A stretch of 39,019 bases of DNA from Pseudoxanthomonas koreensis (GCF_010093225.1 NZ_PDWM01000030.1:1-39019); one strand, 5' to 3'; counted from the first letter of the stretch, positions 7,304 to 16,418 are shown. The notes: generated from the letters alone by a model not told the origin. A program made the numbers and translations.

Positions 7304-10300
7304 TCAGCCCCCCGCCTCGTCGCCGGCCGCCAGGGTCTGCCCGGACACCACGGCGGCCATGCCGCGGCGCGCACGCTGTCCGCGCTGGGCGTAGTAACCG
7401 TCCGGCTTGCGGTCCAGCAGGTCGTAGACCAGCGGGATCACCAGCAGGGTCAGCAGGGTCGAGACCAGCAGGCCGCCGATCACGGTGATCGCCATCGGCG
7501 AACGCACCTCGGCACCCTCGCCGAAGGCCAGCGCCAGCGGCAGGAAGCCGAACACCGCACACAGGGTGGTCATCATGATCGGGCGCAGGCGCGACCGCGC
7601 GCCCTCGACCAGCGCCTCGCGCTTGGCCACGCCCTGCTCGCGCAGCTGGTTGACCTTGTCGATCAGGATGATCGCGTTCTTCACCACCAGGCCGACCAGC
7701 AGGATCAGGCCGATGAACACCACCACCGACACCGGCGAGCGCGACAACAGCAGCGCCGCGACCGCGCCGACCATCGCCAGCGGGATGGTGAACAGGATCA
7801 CGAACGGGTGCAGCAGCGACTCGAACTGCGAGGCCATCACCAGGTAGACGAGGAAGATCGCCAGGCCGAAGGCGAACAGCAGCGAGCGGATCGACTCGCC
7901 CAGTTCCTCGCCCTGGCCGCCGATGCGCATGCCGACATCGGTGCCCAGCGGGTTCTCGGCCGCCATCTTCTGCACCTCGACGATCGCGGCGCCCAGGTCT
8001 ATGTCGCGCAGGTTGGCGGAAACAATGGCCACGCGGCGCTGGTCGGTACGGTGGATCTCGCTGGGGCCGGTGGTCGAGACCACCTGGGCCACCGATCCCA
8101 GCTCCACCGGGGTCGCGCCGGTCGGGTTGACGATCAGGCGGCGGATGTCGTCCACCGAGGAGCGCTCGGACTCGCGCACCCGCACCAGCACGTCGATCTT
8201 GCGGTCGCGGAAGCTGTAGCGGGTCGCCACATTCCCGCGCACCTTGTTGACCACCGCATCGGCGATCTGGCGCGTGGTCAGGCCCAGTGCCGCAGCGCGG
8301 TCCTGGTCGAACACGATCTGGATCTCGGGGAAGCCCTGCTCCACCGTCGACTTCACGTCGGCGTAGTGCGGGTTCTGGCGCAGCATCCCGGCCAGGCGCG
8401 TGCCGGCCACGCGGATCGCCTCCAGGTCGTTGCCCTCGATCTCGATTTCCAGCGGCGGGGACAGCGCCAGCAGTTCCGGACGGGCGAAATCGACCTGCGC
8501 GGAGGGATGGTCCTTCAGCGTGGCGCGCAGCGATTCCATCAGCGCGGCCTCGCGCCTGGCGTCCTCCATCACCACGGTCAGCTTGCCGATGTTCTCGCCG
8601 CTTTCGGTAGGGCTGGCGTCCAGCCGCGTCCCGGTGCCGGACACGCCGTACAGCAGGCGCACGCCTTCCTCTCCGGCGTGCTGGCGCTGCACGTCGCGGA
8701 CCAGCGCATCGGTCTGCGCAAGCGGCGTGCCGGGCGGCAGCTTGGCGGTCATCTCGAAGCGGTCCTGGGCCAGCTGAGGGATCAGGTCCATGCCCAGCAG
8801 CGGAATCGCGGCCAGGGTCAGGACGAAGGCCAGCGCCGCGCCGCCCAGCACCGGCCACGGCCGGGCCAGGGCGCGCGGCAGCATCCGCAGGTAGGAGGCC
8901 TCGGCGCGGCCGTAGGGCGCCATCGCCAGGTCGCTGGCCTTGCGCATCACCGGGCCGACCACCGCGGCGATACCGCGGAACAGGCGCACCACCGCCCAGG
9001 CTACGGCAAGGAAGCCGTAGCGGAACATCGCGCCGATGCCGCGGCCGGTGGCTGCGACCGGCTTCTGCCAGCGCCGTTCCGGCTGCCAGCTTTCGTGCGC
9101 CGGTTCCTCCGGGAACTCCAGCGGCGCACGGCCCTTGAGCGAGCTCAGCATCGGGATCAGGGTCATCGACACCACCAGCGACACCGCGATGGCGATGGAC
9201 ACGGTCAGCGCCTGGTCGCGGAACAGCTGCCCGGCGATGCCCTCCACGAACACCAGCGGCAGGAACACCGCGATCGTGGTCAGGGTCGAGGCGACCACCG
9301 CCATGAACACTTCCCGGGTGCCTTCGATCGCCGCTTCCAGGATGCCAAGCCCGCGTTCGCGCGCCTTGGCGATGGATTCCAGCACCACGATCGAATCGTC
9401 CACGACCAGGCCGGTGGCCAGGGCCAGGCCGCCCAGCGACATCACGTTGAGGCTCAGTCCCAGCTGGCCCATGAAGAAGAACGTGGTGATGATCGAGACC
9501 GGCAGCGACAGCGAGATGACGAACGTGCTCCAGCCGTCGCGCAGGAACAGGAAGATGATCAGGATCGACAGCATGCCGCCGATCACCGCGTCCAGCTTGA
9601 CGTCGGCGATGGCGTGGCGGATGAAGACCGACTGGTCCTCGACCGGGGTCATCTCGATGTCCGCCGGCATCTTCTCGCGGATGTCCTTCAGCTTGGCTTC
9701 CAGCGCATCGGCGGTGGCGACGGTATTGGCATCGCCTTCCTTGTAGATCGCCAGCTCCACCGCCTCGCGGCCGCCGGCGCGGATCACCGCTTCGCGCTCC
9801 TTGTAGCCCTGGCGCACCTCGGCCACGTCCTTCAGCCGCACCGGCGAGGTGCCGGCGCTGCCGCCATCGCCGCGCAGGGCGGCGATCACGTTGGGGTCGC
9901 GGCTGCCGAGGATGGCGGTCATCAGCTGCTGGTTGTCGCCGGCGCTGCCCGTCGAGGCCGAGCCGCCCGCCGTGGTCAGCAGCATCTCGCGCATCTGCTC
10001 GACGTTGGCGAACTGGTTGACCGTGCGCACCAGGTAGCGCTGGGTGCCCTCCTCCAGGCGACCACCGGAAAGGTTGACGTTCTCCTGCTGCAAGCGCTGG
10101 ATCACGCTGTCCAGCGACAGGCCGAGCGCGGCCAGCTTGCGCTGGTCGATGTCGACCTGGATCTCGTCCTCCAGGCCGCCGCCGACCTTCACCGCGGCCA
10201 CGCCGGTCACCGGCTCGAGCTTGCGCTTGAGGTCCTCGTCGGCGTAGCGGCGCAGTTCCATCAGCCGGCGCACCGCGTCGGCCTCGCCGCCCTCCTCCTG

Positions 10301-10768
10301 CTTCGAGGTCAGCGCCAGGCGCATGATCGGCTGGGTCGACGGATTGAAGCGCAGCATCACCGGAGGCTTGGCATCCAGCGGCAGCTGCAGCGTCTCCATC
10401 TTGTCGCGCACGTCCAGGCCGGCCTGCTGCATGTCCGTGCCCCAGGCGAACTCGAGCACCACGTCGCTCTGGCCGGTGCGCGAGATCGACTTGAGCTTGC
10501 GCAGGCCCTTGACCACGCCCAGCGCCTCTTCGGCCGGCTGCGAGATCAGGGTTTCCACTTCCGCCGGCGCCGCGCCTTCGTAGTCGGTGCGCACGGTCAG
10601 GGTCGGATAGCTCAGGTCCGGGAGCAGTTCCACCTTCAGGCTTTGCAGCGAGATCAGGCCGAACAGCACCAGGGTCAGCGTCGCCATCGCGATGGTGACG
10701 CGTCGGCGCGTGGAGAACTCGACCAGGTCGAATCCGCCCCCGCGCCCGTGGGAATCGGGCGCGCCCAT
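7304..10768 (-). CDS. RND efflux permease with long central linker
   Basis: An inner-membrane RND permease of 1154 residues, about 100 longer than usual. TM4 has the full GLVVDDSIVVLE (Asp457-Asp458) and TM10 has GLVVKNAIILID (Lys1030), so the proton relay is canonical. The extra length is partly a cytoplasmic insert at about residues 545-625 between TM6 and TM7, rich in Arg/Trp with hydrophobic stretches, and partly a Gly/Ser-rich loop near 290-320 (GGSASTGSAGDN). ATG 10768 overlaps the adaptor stop as TGATG; a GTG one codon earlier is possible. Adaptor plus two permeases resembles the MdtABC layout, but no outer-membrane channel gene is present, so the pump must borrow one. Confidence 0.93.
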   Translation of the reverse strand: MGAPDSHGRGGGFDLVEFSTRRRVTIAMATLTLVLFGLISLQSLKVELLPDLSYPTLTVRTDYEGAAPAEVETLISQPAEEALGVVKGLRKLKSISRTGQSDVVLEFAWGTDMQQAGLDVRDKMETLQLPLDAKPPVMLRFNPSTQPIMRLALTSKQEEGGEADAVRRLMELRRYADEDLKRKLEPVTGVAAVKVGGGLEDEIQVDIDQRKLAALGLSLDSVIQRLQQENVNLSGGRLEEGTQRYLVRTVNQFANVEQMREMLLTTAGGSASTGSAGDNQQLMTAILGSRDPNVIAALRGDGGSAGTSPVRLKDVAEVRQGYKEREAVIRAGGREAVELAIYKEGDANTVATADALEAKLKDIREKMPADIEMTPVEDQSVFIRHAIADVKLDAVIGGMLSILIIFLFLRDGWSTFVISLSLPVSIITTFFFMGQLGLSLNVMSLGGLALATGLVVDDSIVVLESIAKARERGLGILEAAIEGTREVFMAVVASTLTTIAVFLPLVFVEGIAGQLFRDQALTVSIAIAVSLVVSMTLIPMLSSLKGRAPLEFPEEPAHESWQPERRWQKPVAATGRGIGAMFRYGFLAVAWAVVRLFRGIAAVVGPVMRKASDLAMAPYGRAEASYLRMLPRALARPWPVLGGAALAFVLTLAAIPLLGMDLIPQLAQDRFEMTAKLPPGTPLAQTDALVRDVQRQHAGEEGVRLLYGVSGTGTRLDASPTESGENIGKLTVVMEDARREAALMESLRATLKDHPSAQVDFARPELLALSPPLEIEIEGNDLEAIRVAGTRLAGMLRQNPHYADVKSTVEQGFPEIQIVFDQDRAAALGLTTRQIADAVVNKVRGNVATRYSFRDRKIDVLVRVRESERSSVDDIRRLIVNPTGATPVELGSVAQVVSTTGPSEIHRTDQRRVAIVSANLRDIDLGAAIVEVQKMAAENPLGTDVGMRIGGQGEELGESIRSLLFAFGLAIFLVYLVMASQFESLLHPFVILFTIPLAMVGAVAALLLSRSPVSVVVFIGLILLVGLVVKNAIILIDKVNQLREQGVAKREALVEGARSRLRPIMMTTLCAVFGFLPLALAFGEGAEVRSPMAITVIGGLLVSTLLTLLVIPLVYDLLDRKPDGYYAQRGQRARRGMAAVVSGQTLAAGDEAGG

Positions 10769-11901
10769 CACTCGGTCGCCGCCTTGGCCACCGGCGCGGC
10801 GGCGCGCGGCGCGTCACCCAGCACCTGCACCGCGCTGCCTTCGCGCAGCGCGGCCTTGCCGGCCACGACCACCGCATCGCCGGACTTGAGGCCTTCACGC
10901 ACCTCGACCCAGCCGGCGTCGTCGTAGCCCAGCTTCAGGCCGACGCGCGCGGCCTTGCCGTCGCGGACCACGTACACCGCCGGCTCGCCGCCGTCTTCCA
11001 GCAGCGCGGTGCGCGGCACCACCAGGGCATCGGCGCGCTGGTCGTAGTTGATGCCCAGGCGGGTGAACATGCCCGGCTGCAGCGCATCGTCGCCGGAGAA
11101 CGCGGCGACCACGCGGAACGTGCCGGTGCCGGTGTCCACCACCGGCGCGACGCGGTCCACGGTGCCGGTGAATTCCTGGCCTGGCAGCGCGTCGGCGGCC
11201 AGCTTCACCTGCTGCCCGGGGCGCAGCTTGGCGATCTCGCGCTCGGGCACGTTGAGCGTGGCTTCCAGGCGGCTGCTGTCGACGATGCGGAAGATCGGCG
11301 AGTTGATCTGGACGAAGTTGCCCGGCTTGATGCTGCGCGAGGCGATCACGCCGGAGATCGGCGCCACCACCGTGGTGTAGGACAGCTCCAGCTTCGCCAT
11401 CTGGTGCTGGGCGCGGGCGTTCTCCAGGTCGTAGCGCATCTGGTCGACTTCGCCGGCGCTGATCAGCTGCTGGGCGACCAGCTGCTGGGCGCGGCGGTAG
11501 TTGTTCTCGAGCTTGCGCAACTGGGCCTCGGCCTGGGCCAGGGCCAGCCGGGCGCGGTCGGGATCCAGGCGGACCAGCGGCTGGCCGGCCTCGACCTTCT
11601 GGCCTTCCTCGACCAGCACGGCCAGGGCCACGCCGGAGGTCTTGGCCACCACCTGCGACTCGGCCCGCGGTTCCAGCGCGGCGGTACCGGTGTAGCTGGC
11701 CGCGATCGGCCGCTGCACCGCCTTGACCACCTCGACCGGGGTCGCCTCGGGGCCTTGCTGCCCCGCCTTGGCCTTCGAATCTGCCTCCTCTTTCCCGCCC
11801 TTGCATGCGCCCAGGCTGACGGCCAGGGCCAATCCCAGGGCAAGGGTGCGCAATCCGGCGCGCTGGAGGACGGGGGAGCGACGGTCCATGAGGGTATCCA
11901 T
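10768..11901 (-). CDS. RND efflux periplasmic adaptor lipoprotein (HlyD/MFP family)
   Basis: The membrane fusion protein that bridges the permeases to an outer-membrane channel. It has 377 residues: a signal peptide with lipobox LGAC (Cys about 33), a biotinyl-lipoyl-like strand set (TPVEVVKAVQRPI; AKTSGVALAVLVEEGQKVEAGQPLVRLD), an alpha-hairpin coiled coil at about 115-165 with A-Q-A-E-A-Q-L heptads, the second lipoyl half (YTTVVAPISGVIASRSIKPGNFV), then beta-barrel and membrane-proximal domains. ATG 11901 was chosen; ATG 11889 would also keep the signal peptide and neither has a clear ribosome site. It is the first gene of the three-gene operon. The 258-base gap to the divergent cytochrome gene must hold its promoter; I see no regulator gene nearby. 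Confidence 0.93.
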   Translation of the reverse strand: MDTLMDRRSPVLQRAGLRTLALGLALAVSLGACKGGKEEADSKAKAGQQGPEATPVEVVKAVQRPIAASYTGTAALEPRAESQVVAKTSGVALAVLVEEGQKVEAGQPLVRLDPDRARLALAQAEAQLRKLENNYRRAQQLVAQQLISAGEVDQMRYDLENARAQHQMAKLELSYTTVVAPISGVIASRSIKPGNFVQINSPIFRIVDSSRLEATLNVPEREIAKLRPGQQVKLAADALPGQEFTGTVDRVAPVVDTGTGTFRVVAAFSGDDALQPGMFTRLGINYDQRADALVVPRTALLEDGGEPAVYVVRDGKAARVGLKLGYDDAGWVEVREGLKSGDAVVVAGKAALREGSAVQVLGDAPRAAAPVAKAATE

Positions 11902-12041
11902 GTAGTGGGGCGCCGGGCGGCGTGATCAGGTGTTGTATGCAAGTAGATCACCCGGACAGCTGGGCAGTCATGCGCCAGAGGTAATGGTCCGCATCCCGCG
12001 CGCCGGGTGGCCCTCCCTTCGACCGCTGGCGGCGGCGCAGG

Positions 12042-12071
12042 TTCCGGTCGCATGAACGCGCAGGCTATACT
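12042..12071 (+). promoter_or_regulatory. Probable promoter of the cytochrome pair
   Basis: TATACT at 12066-12071 is a five-of-six match to the -10 consensus, with a poor -35 (TTCCGG, 12042-12047) at 18 bases spacing. It lies about 90 bases before the first cytochrome gene, in the divergent 11902-12159 gap. Nothing else in that gap is recognisable. Confidence 0.45.
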
Positions 12072-12159
12072 TCGGCCCGCCTCTCAACAGGCCTTGCCAT
12101 TCGGCCCTGCCCGGGCCGGCACGGCCGTCCACCCATCGCGACCGACCCCGGACCACTGA

Positions 12160-12621
12160 ATGATGCGCCCGCTGCCGCTAGCCGCCTGCCTTGCCCTGGT
12201 CACCGCCCTTTCCCTGAACGCGATCGCCCAGGATGCGGCGCAGCCGCCGGCCGAGCCCGTGGCCGCACCGGCCCCGGCCGCCGAAGCCGCCATCGCGCCG
12301 GCTGCCGAAGCCGCGACTCCGACCGTACCGGAAGCTGCGCCCGCCGCCGCCGCTCCGGCCGTCACGCCGACCGGCAACCCCGAAGCCGGCCGCCAGCTGG
12401 CCTACACCTGCCAGGGCTGCCACGGCCTGACCGGCTACAAGAACGCCTATCCGAGCTTCAAGGTGCCGCTGATCGGCGGCCAGTCGGCCGAGTACCTGTC
12501 CCAGGCCCTGCACGAATACCGCGACGGCAACCGCAAGCACCCGACCATGCAGGCCCAGGCCCAGAGTTTCTCGGACCAGGACATCGCCGATCTCGCCACC
12601 TTCCTGTCCACCCTCAAGTAA
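12160..12621 (+). CDS. Periplasmic c-type cytochrome with Ala/Pro-rich linker
   Basis: A 153-residue secreted cytochrome. A signal peptide (cleavage after AIA, about residue 23) is followed by about 50 residues almost wholly of Ala, Pro, Glu and Thr, then a single class I haem domain. Haem attachment is CQGCH at residues 84-88. The probable axial Met is in HPTMQAQ near 130, followed by the C-terminal helix DQDIADLATFLSTL. The domain resembles cytochrome c4/c5-type electron shuttles. The linker may work as a flexible tether or be cleaved. Two ATGs lie side by side at 12160 and 12163. The next gene, 13 bases on, encodes a related cytochrome. Redox partners are unknown. Confidence 0.9.
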   Translation: MMRPLPLAACLALVTALSLNAIAQDAAQPPAEPVAAPAPAAEAAIAPAAEAATPTVPEAAPAAAAPAVTPTGNPEAGRQLAYTCQGCHGLTGYKNAYPSFKVPLIGGQSAEYLSQALHEYRDGNRKHPTMQAQAQSFSDQDIADLATFLSTLK

Positions 12622-12634
12622 GCAGCCGCCACCC

Positions 12635-13069
12635 ATGACGACAGCCGTGACCGTTCAGCGTCTCGCCATCGCCCTTTTCGCCGCCCTCGCCCTGGCGGCC
12701 TGCTCCGGGCAGGACAGCTCCCACGCCGACGCCGAGGGCGTCCAGAAGAGTTCTTCGGCCGGCCTGCCGGACGGCCGCATCGCGGTCGGCGAGCAACTGG
12801 CCAACGCCAAGGGCAAGGCCACCGGCCAGAGCTGCATCGACTGCCACGGCGCGGACGGCAATGCGCCGATCGACGCCAGCTATCCGAAGCTCGGCGGCCA
12901 GTACGCCGACTACCTGGCCCACGCGCTGCAGCAGTACCGCAAGGGCGAGCGCCAGCACGCGCTGATGACGCCGCAGGCGGCCAACCTGGGCGACCAGGAC
13001 ATCGCCGACCTGGCGGCGTTCTTCGCCTCGCGCCCGACCCAGCTGCGCGACCTGCACGGCATGCAGTAA
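12635..13069 (+). CDS. c-type cytochrome lipoprotein
   Basis: A 144-residue monohaem cytochrome with a lipoprotein signal (LAAC, Cys about 23), so it should be membrane-anchored in the periplasm. Haem binding is CIDCH at residues 67-71. The probable Met ligand is in HALMTPQ near 110, and the end helix is DQDIADLAAFFASR. The haem domain is clearly homologous to that of the gene before it (shared GGQxAxYLxxALxxYRxGxRxH pattern), which suggests tandem duplication with one soluble and one anchored product. A strong terminator follows, closing the two-gene unit. Confidence 0.9.
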   Translation: MTTAVTVQRLAIALFAALALAACSGQDSSHADAEGVQKSSSAGLPDGRIAVGEQLANAKGKATGQSCIDCHGADGNAPIDASYPKLGGQYADYLAHALQQYRKGERQHALMTPQAANLGDQDIADLAAFFASRPTQLRDLHGMQ

Positions 13070-13095
13070 AGCATCCCGGCCGGTGCGTTCCAGGC

Positions 13096-13126
13096 GAAGG
13101 CCCGCGAAAGCGGGCCTTCCGTTTTT
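13096..13126 (+). terminator. Intrinsic terminator after the cytochrome pair
   Basis: A perfect 10-bp stem (13096-13105 with 13110-13119), GAAA loop, then CGTTTTT. It is one of the two clearest rho-independent terminators here. Confidence 0.9.
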
Positions 13127-13171
13127 CCAGGACAGGCGACCCGGGACAGGCAACCCGAGGCTGCTGGCACA

Positions 13172-15061
13172 ATGCCTGCCATGGCCAAGCCCGCCCCGGC
13201 ATCGACCAAGCCCCGCCGCGAGCGCGGCAATCCCAGCCTGCGCGAGCGCTTCGACGCGATGCGCAACCTGCCGCCGTTCCTGCGCCAGATCTGGCAGACC
13301 AGCCCTGCGCTGACCCTGGCCAGCCTCGGGCTGCGCCTGGTGCGCGCGCTGATGCCGGTGGTCATCCTCTACATCGGCAAGCTGATCATCGACGAGGCCA
13401 TCCGCCTGGTCGGCCTGGGCCTGCAGTTCGACAGCCTCGGCCAGGCCCTGCGCGGCGGCCAGCTCGACCACCTGGCATGGCTGCTGGGGCTGGAACTGGC
13501 GCTGGCGGTGGGATCGGACCTGCTCGGGCGGCTGGTGAACTACGCCGACGGCCTGCTCTCGGAGCTGTTCACCAACGCCAGCAGCGTGCGCCTGATGGAG
13601 CACGCCGCCACACTGGACCTGGAAGATTTCGAGGATCCAGACCTGCAGGACAAGCTCGACCGCGCGCGGCGCCTGACCATGAGCCGGATGAGCCTGATGG
13701 GCCAGCTGTTCGGCCAGGTCCAGGACGCGGTCACCGTGGTCGCCTTCGCCGTCGGCCTGCTGGTCTATGCGCCGTGGCTGATCCTGCTGCTGGCGGTGGC
13801 GCTGGTCCCGGCGTTCATCGGCGAGGCGCACTTCAACGCGCTGGGCTATTCGCTCAACTACCAGTGGACGCCCGAACGCCGCCAGCTCGAGTACCTGCGC
13901 CAGACCGGCGCCAGCGTGGAAACGGCCAAGGAGGTGAAGATCTTCAACCTCCACCGCTTCCTGGTGGAACGCTACAAGGTGCTGGCCGAGAAGTTCTACG
14001 CCGCCAACCGCGCCCTCGCCCGCCGCCGCGCGATGTGGGGCACGCTGCTGGCCGCGCTGGGCACGCTGGGCTACTACGTGGCCTACGCCTACATCGCCTG
14101 GCGCACGGTGAAGGGCGATTTCAGCATCGGCGACCTGACCTTCCTCGCCGGCAGCTTCCGTCGCCTGCGCCAGTTGCTGGAGGGGCTGCTGATCGGCTTC
14201 TCGCAGGTCGCCGGGCAGGCGCTGTACCTGGACGACCTGTATTCGTTCTTCGAGATCGAGCCGGAGATCCATTCCAGAGCCGATGCGCTGCCGGTGCCGC
14301 GACCGATCGCGCGCGGCTTCGTGTTCGAGAACGTCGGCTTCCGCTATCCCGGCGCGGAGAACTGGGCGCTGCGCGGGCTGGAGTTCGAGCTGCGCGCCGG
14401 CGAAGTGCTGGCCCTGGTCGGCGAGAACGGCGCCGGCAAGACCACCCTGGTGAAGCTGCTGGCGCGGCTGTACGACCCGGACGAAGGCCGGATCCTGCTC
14501 GACGGACGCGACCTGCGCGACTACGACCTGGACGACCTGCGTGCCAGCATCGGGGTGATTTTCCAGGATTTCGTCCGCTACCACCTCACCGCCGGCGAGA
14601 ACATCGGCGTGGGCCGGATCGAGGCGATGGACGACATCGCGCGGATCCGCGAGGCCGCCCGCCGCGGCATGGCCGACGAGGTGATCGAACCGTTGCCGCA
14701 GGGCTACGAGCAGCTCGTCGGCCGCCGCTTCAAGACCGGCGTGGACCTGTCCGGCGGGCAGTGGCAGAAGATCGCGATCGCCCGCGCCTGGATGCGCGAC
14801 GCGCAGGTGATGATCCTCGACGAACCGACCGCGGCGCTGGACGCGCGCAGCGAGTTCGAGGTGTTCCAGCGCTTCAAGGAACTCTCGCACGAGCGCACCG
14901 CGGTGCTGATCTCGCACCGCTTCTCCAGCGTGCGCATGGCCGACCGGATCCTGGTGCTGGCCGGCGGCAAGGTCGAGGCCAGCGGCACCCATGCGCAGCT
15001 GATGGCGCAAGGCGGCCGCTACGCGGAGTTGTTCGAACTGCAGGCCGCCGGCTATCGTTGA
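13172..15061 (+). CDS. ABC exporter half-transporter (membrane domain plus ATPase)
   Basis: A 629-residue exporter half-molecule that should act as a homodimer in the inner membrane. The N-terminal half has about six hydrophobic helices. The ATPase domain has Walker A GENGAGKTT at about 417-425, Q-loop IFQDF near 463, signature LSGGQWQK near 526, Walker B MILDEP near 546 and H-loop LISHRF near 580. The start may be ATG 13172 or ATG 13181; neither has a strong ribosome site. It follows the cytochrome terminator and ends 18 bases before the sugar dehydrogenase gene, so those two may share a transcript. The substrate cannot be told from the sequence; lipids, peptides and drugs are all handled by this subfamily. 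Confidence 0.92.
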   Translation: MPAMAKPAPASTKPRRERGNPSLRERFDAMRNLPPFLRQIWQTSPALTLASLGLRLVRALMPVVILYIGKLIIDEAIRLVGLGLQFDSLGQALRGGQLDHLAWLLGLELALAVGSDLLGRLVNYADGLLSELFTNASSVRLMEHAATLDLEDFEDPDLQDKLDRARRLTMSRMSLMGQLFGQVQDAVTVVAFAVGLLVYAPWLILLLAVALVPAFIGEAHFNALGYSLNYQWTPERRQLEYLRQTGASVETAKEVKIFNLHRFLVERYKVLAEKFYAANRALARRRAMWGTLLAALGTLGYYVAYAYIAWRTVKGDFSIGDLTFLAGSFRRLRQLLEGLLIGFSQVAGQALYLDDLYSFFEIEPEIHSRADALPVPRPIARGFVFENVGFRYPGAENWALRGLEFELRAGEVLALVGENGAGKTTLVKLLARLYDPDEGRILLDGRDLRDYDLDDLRASIGVIFQDFVRYHLTAGENIGVGRIEAMDDIARIREAARRGMADEVIEPLPQGYEQLVGRRFKTGVDLSGGQWQKIAIARAWMRDAQVMILDEPTAALDARSEFEVFQRFKELSHERTAVLISHRFSSVRMADRILVLAGGKVEASGTHAQLMAQGGRYAELFELQAAGYR

Positions 15062-15079
15062 CCGTCCCCCTCGCCACGG

Positions 15080-16270
15080 ATGCCCGCCATGCGCCTGCCC
15101 GTCATTGTCGCGCCCGCCATCGCCATCGCGCTCGCATTCGCCGGCTGCAGGCCGGCGCAGGAAACGGCCGCGGCCACTCCGGCGGCACCCGCCGCCGAGC
15201 CGGCGCGCGCGGTGGCCAGCGAACAGGGCGAAGCGAAGCTGACGGTGCTGGCACGCGGCCTCTCGCATCCGTGGGCGGTGGCGCCGCTGCCCGAGGGCGG
15301 CTTCCTGGTCACCGAGCGCGGCGGCAACCTGCGCCGGATCGGCGCCGACGGCAGCGTATCCGCGCCGCTGGCCGGCGTGCCGGCGGTGGCCGCGCGCGGC
15401 CAGGGCGGCCTTCTCGACGTGGCGCTGGCACCGGACTTCGCGCAAAGCCGGCGCATCTATCTCAGCTACGCCGAAGCGGATGGCAGCGGCCTGTCGGGCA
15501 CCACCGCCGCGTACGCCACGCTCGGCGACGCGGGGCTGGGCGAGGTGACCGTGTTCTACCGGCAGGAACCCAAGCTCAACGCCGAGAACCACTTCGGCTC
15601 TCGCTTCGCCTTCGACGGCCAGGGCCACGTCTTCATCAGCCAGGGCGAACGCACCGAACGCCCGCTGGCGCATCAGCTAGACAAGCTGCAGGGCAAGCTG
15701 GTGCGCCTGGACCTGGACGGCTCGGTGCCCGCCGACAATCCCTTCGTCGGCCAGGCCGGCGCGCGTCCGGAAATCTGGAGTTACGGCCACCGCAATTCGC
15801 AGGGCCTGGCCTTCGACCCGCGTACCGGTAAGCTGGGGGAAAGCGAGCACGGCCCGCGCGGCGGCGACGAGGTCAACCTGCCGCAACCGGGCCGGAACTA
15901 CGGCTGGCCGCTGGTGACCCACGGCATCAACTACTCCGGCCAGCCGATCCCCGAGGCGGTGGGCAAGGAGAAGGAAGGGATGGAACCGGCGCACTTCGTA
16001 TTCGAGGTCTCGCCGGGGCTGTCGGGCATGGCCTTCTACACCGGGCAGCCGGGCAAGCCCTGGAACGACAGCCTGTTCCTCGGCTCGCTGGCCCAGCGCA
16101 ACCTGATCCGGCTGCAGCTGGACGGCGACCGCGTGGTCGCCGAGGAGCGGCTGCTGCAGGACCTGGGCGAGCGCATCCGCGACGTGCGCGTGGCCGCCGA
16201 CGGCAACCTGTACCTGGTCACCGACGAGGCCGACGGCAAGCTGCTGAAGCTGGAGCCGCCGCAGGGCTGA
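15080..16270 (+). CDS. PQQ-dependent sugar (glucose/sorbosone-type) dehydrogenase lipoprotein
   Basis: A soluble-aldose-dehydrogenase-type six-bladed beta-propeller of 396 residues, like E. coli YliI. The signal peptide ends in lipobox FAGC (Cys about 23), so it is anchored in the periplasm, followed by an Ala/Pro linker. Family motifs in order are GLSHPWAVAPLPEGGFLVTE, GGLLDVALAPDF, HFGSRFAFDGQGHVFISQG, the Ca/PQQ-side segment EIWSYGHRNSQGLAFDP, and HGPRGGDEVNLPQPGRNYGWP. The family oxidises sugars using PQQ and passes electrons on; whether PQQ is made here is unknown, as no pqq gene is in the window. The start may be ATG 15080 or 15089. The nearby cytochromes could be electron acceptors, which is only inference. 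Confidence 0.9.
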   Translation: MPAMRLPVIVAPAIAIALAFAGCRPAQETAAATPAAPAAEPARAVASEQGEAKLTVLARGLSHPWAVAPLPEGGFLVTERGGNLRRIGADGSVSAPLAGVPAVAARGQGGLLDVALAPDFAQSRRIYLSYAEADGSGLSGTTAAYATLGDAGLGEVTVFYRQEPKLNAENHFGSRFAFDGQGHVFISQGERTERPLAHQLDKLQGKLVRLDLDGSVPADNPFVGQAGARPEIWSYGHRNSQGLAFDPRTGKLGESEHGPRGGDEVNLPQPGRNYGWPLVTHGINYSGQPIPEAVGKEKEGMEPAHFVFEVSPGLSGMAFYTGQPGKPWNDSLFLGSLAQRNLIRLQLDGDRVVAEERLLQDLGERIRDVRVAADGNLYLVTDEADGKLLKLEPPQG

Positions 16271-16379
16271 GCGGTCCGGGGGCTGAACAGTCCCGGGGCG
16301 ACGGCCACCCGCCCCTCTCCAGCGCCACCCCCGGCCCGCGGGCCATGATCCTGCGCAAGGCCGGGCCTGGCCGGTCGGC

Positions 16380-16385
16380 TACAAT
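16380..16385 (+). promoter_or_regulatory. Possible -10 box of fpr
   Basis: TACAAT at 16380-16385 lies 34 bases before the fpr start, a normal distance for a short leader. No good -35 is visible. The surrounding gap 16271-16418 otherwise holds only GC-rich palindromes such as GGCCCGCGGGCC near 16334. Confidence 0.4.
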
Positions 16386-16418
16386 ACGCGGCGAATATCC
16401 CCCTCAAGCCCCCGACCG

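Noticed and set aside
2641-7488. A plus-strand open frame of about 1600 codons across the RND permease genes
   Set aside because: It runs antisense to two well-supported RND permeases, has low-complexity His/Gln/Arg-rich translation and no domain. Long opposite-strand frames are expected in DNA this rich in GC. The same applies to the long frames at 6962-10927 and 32103-36302.
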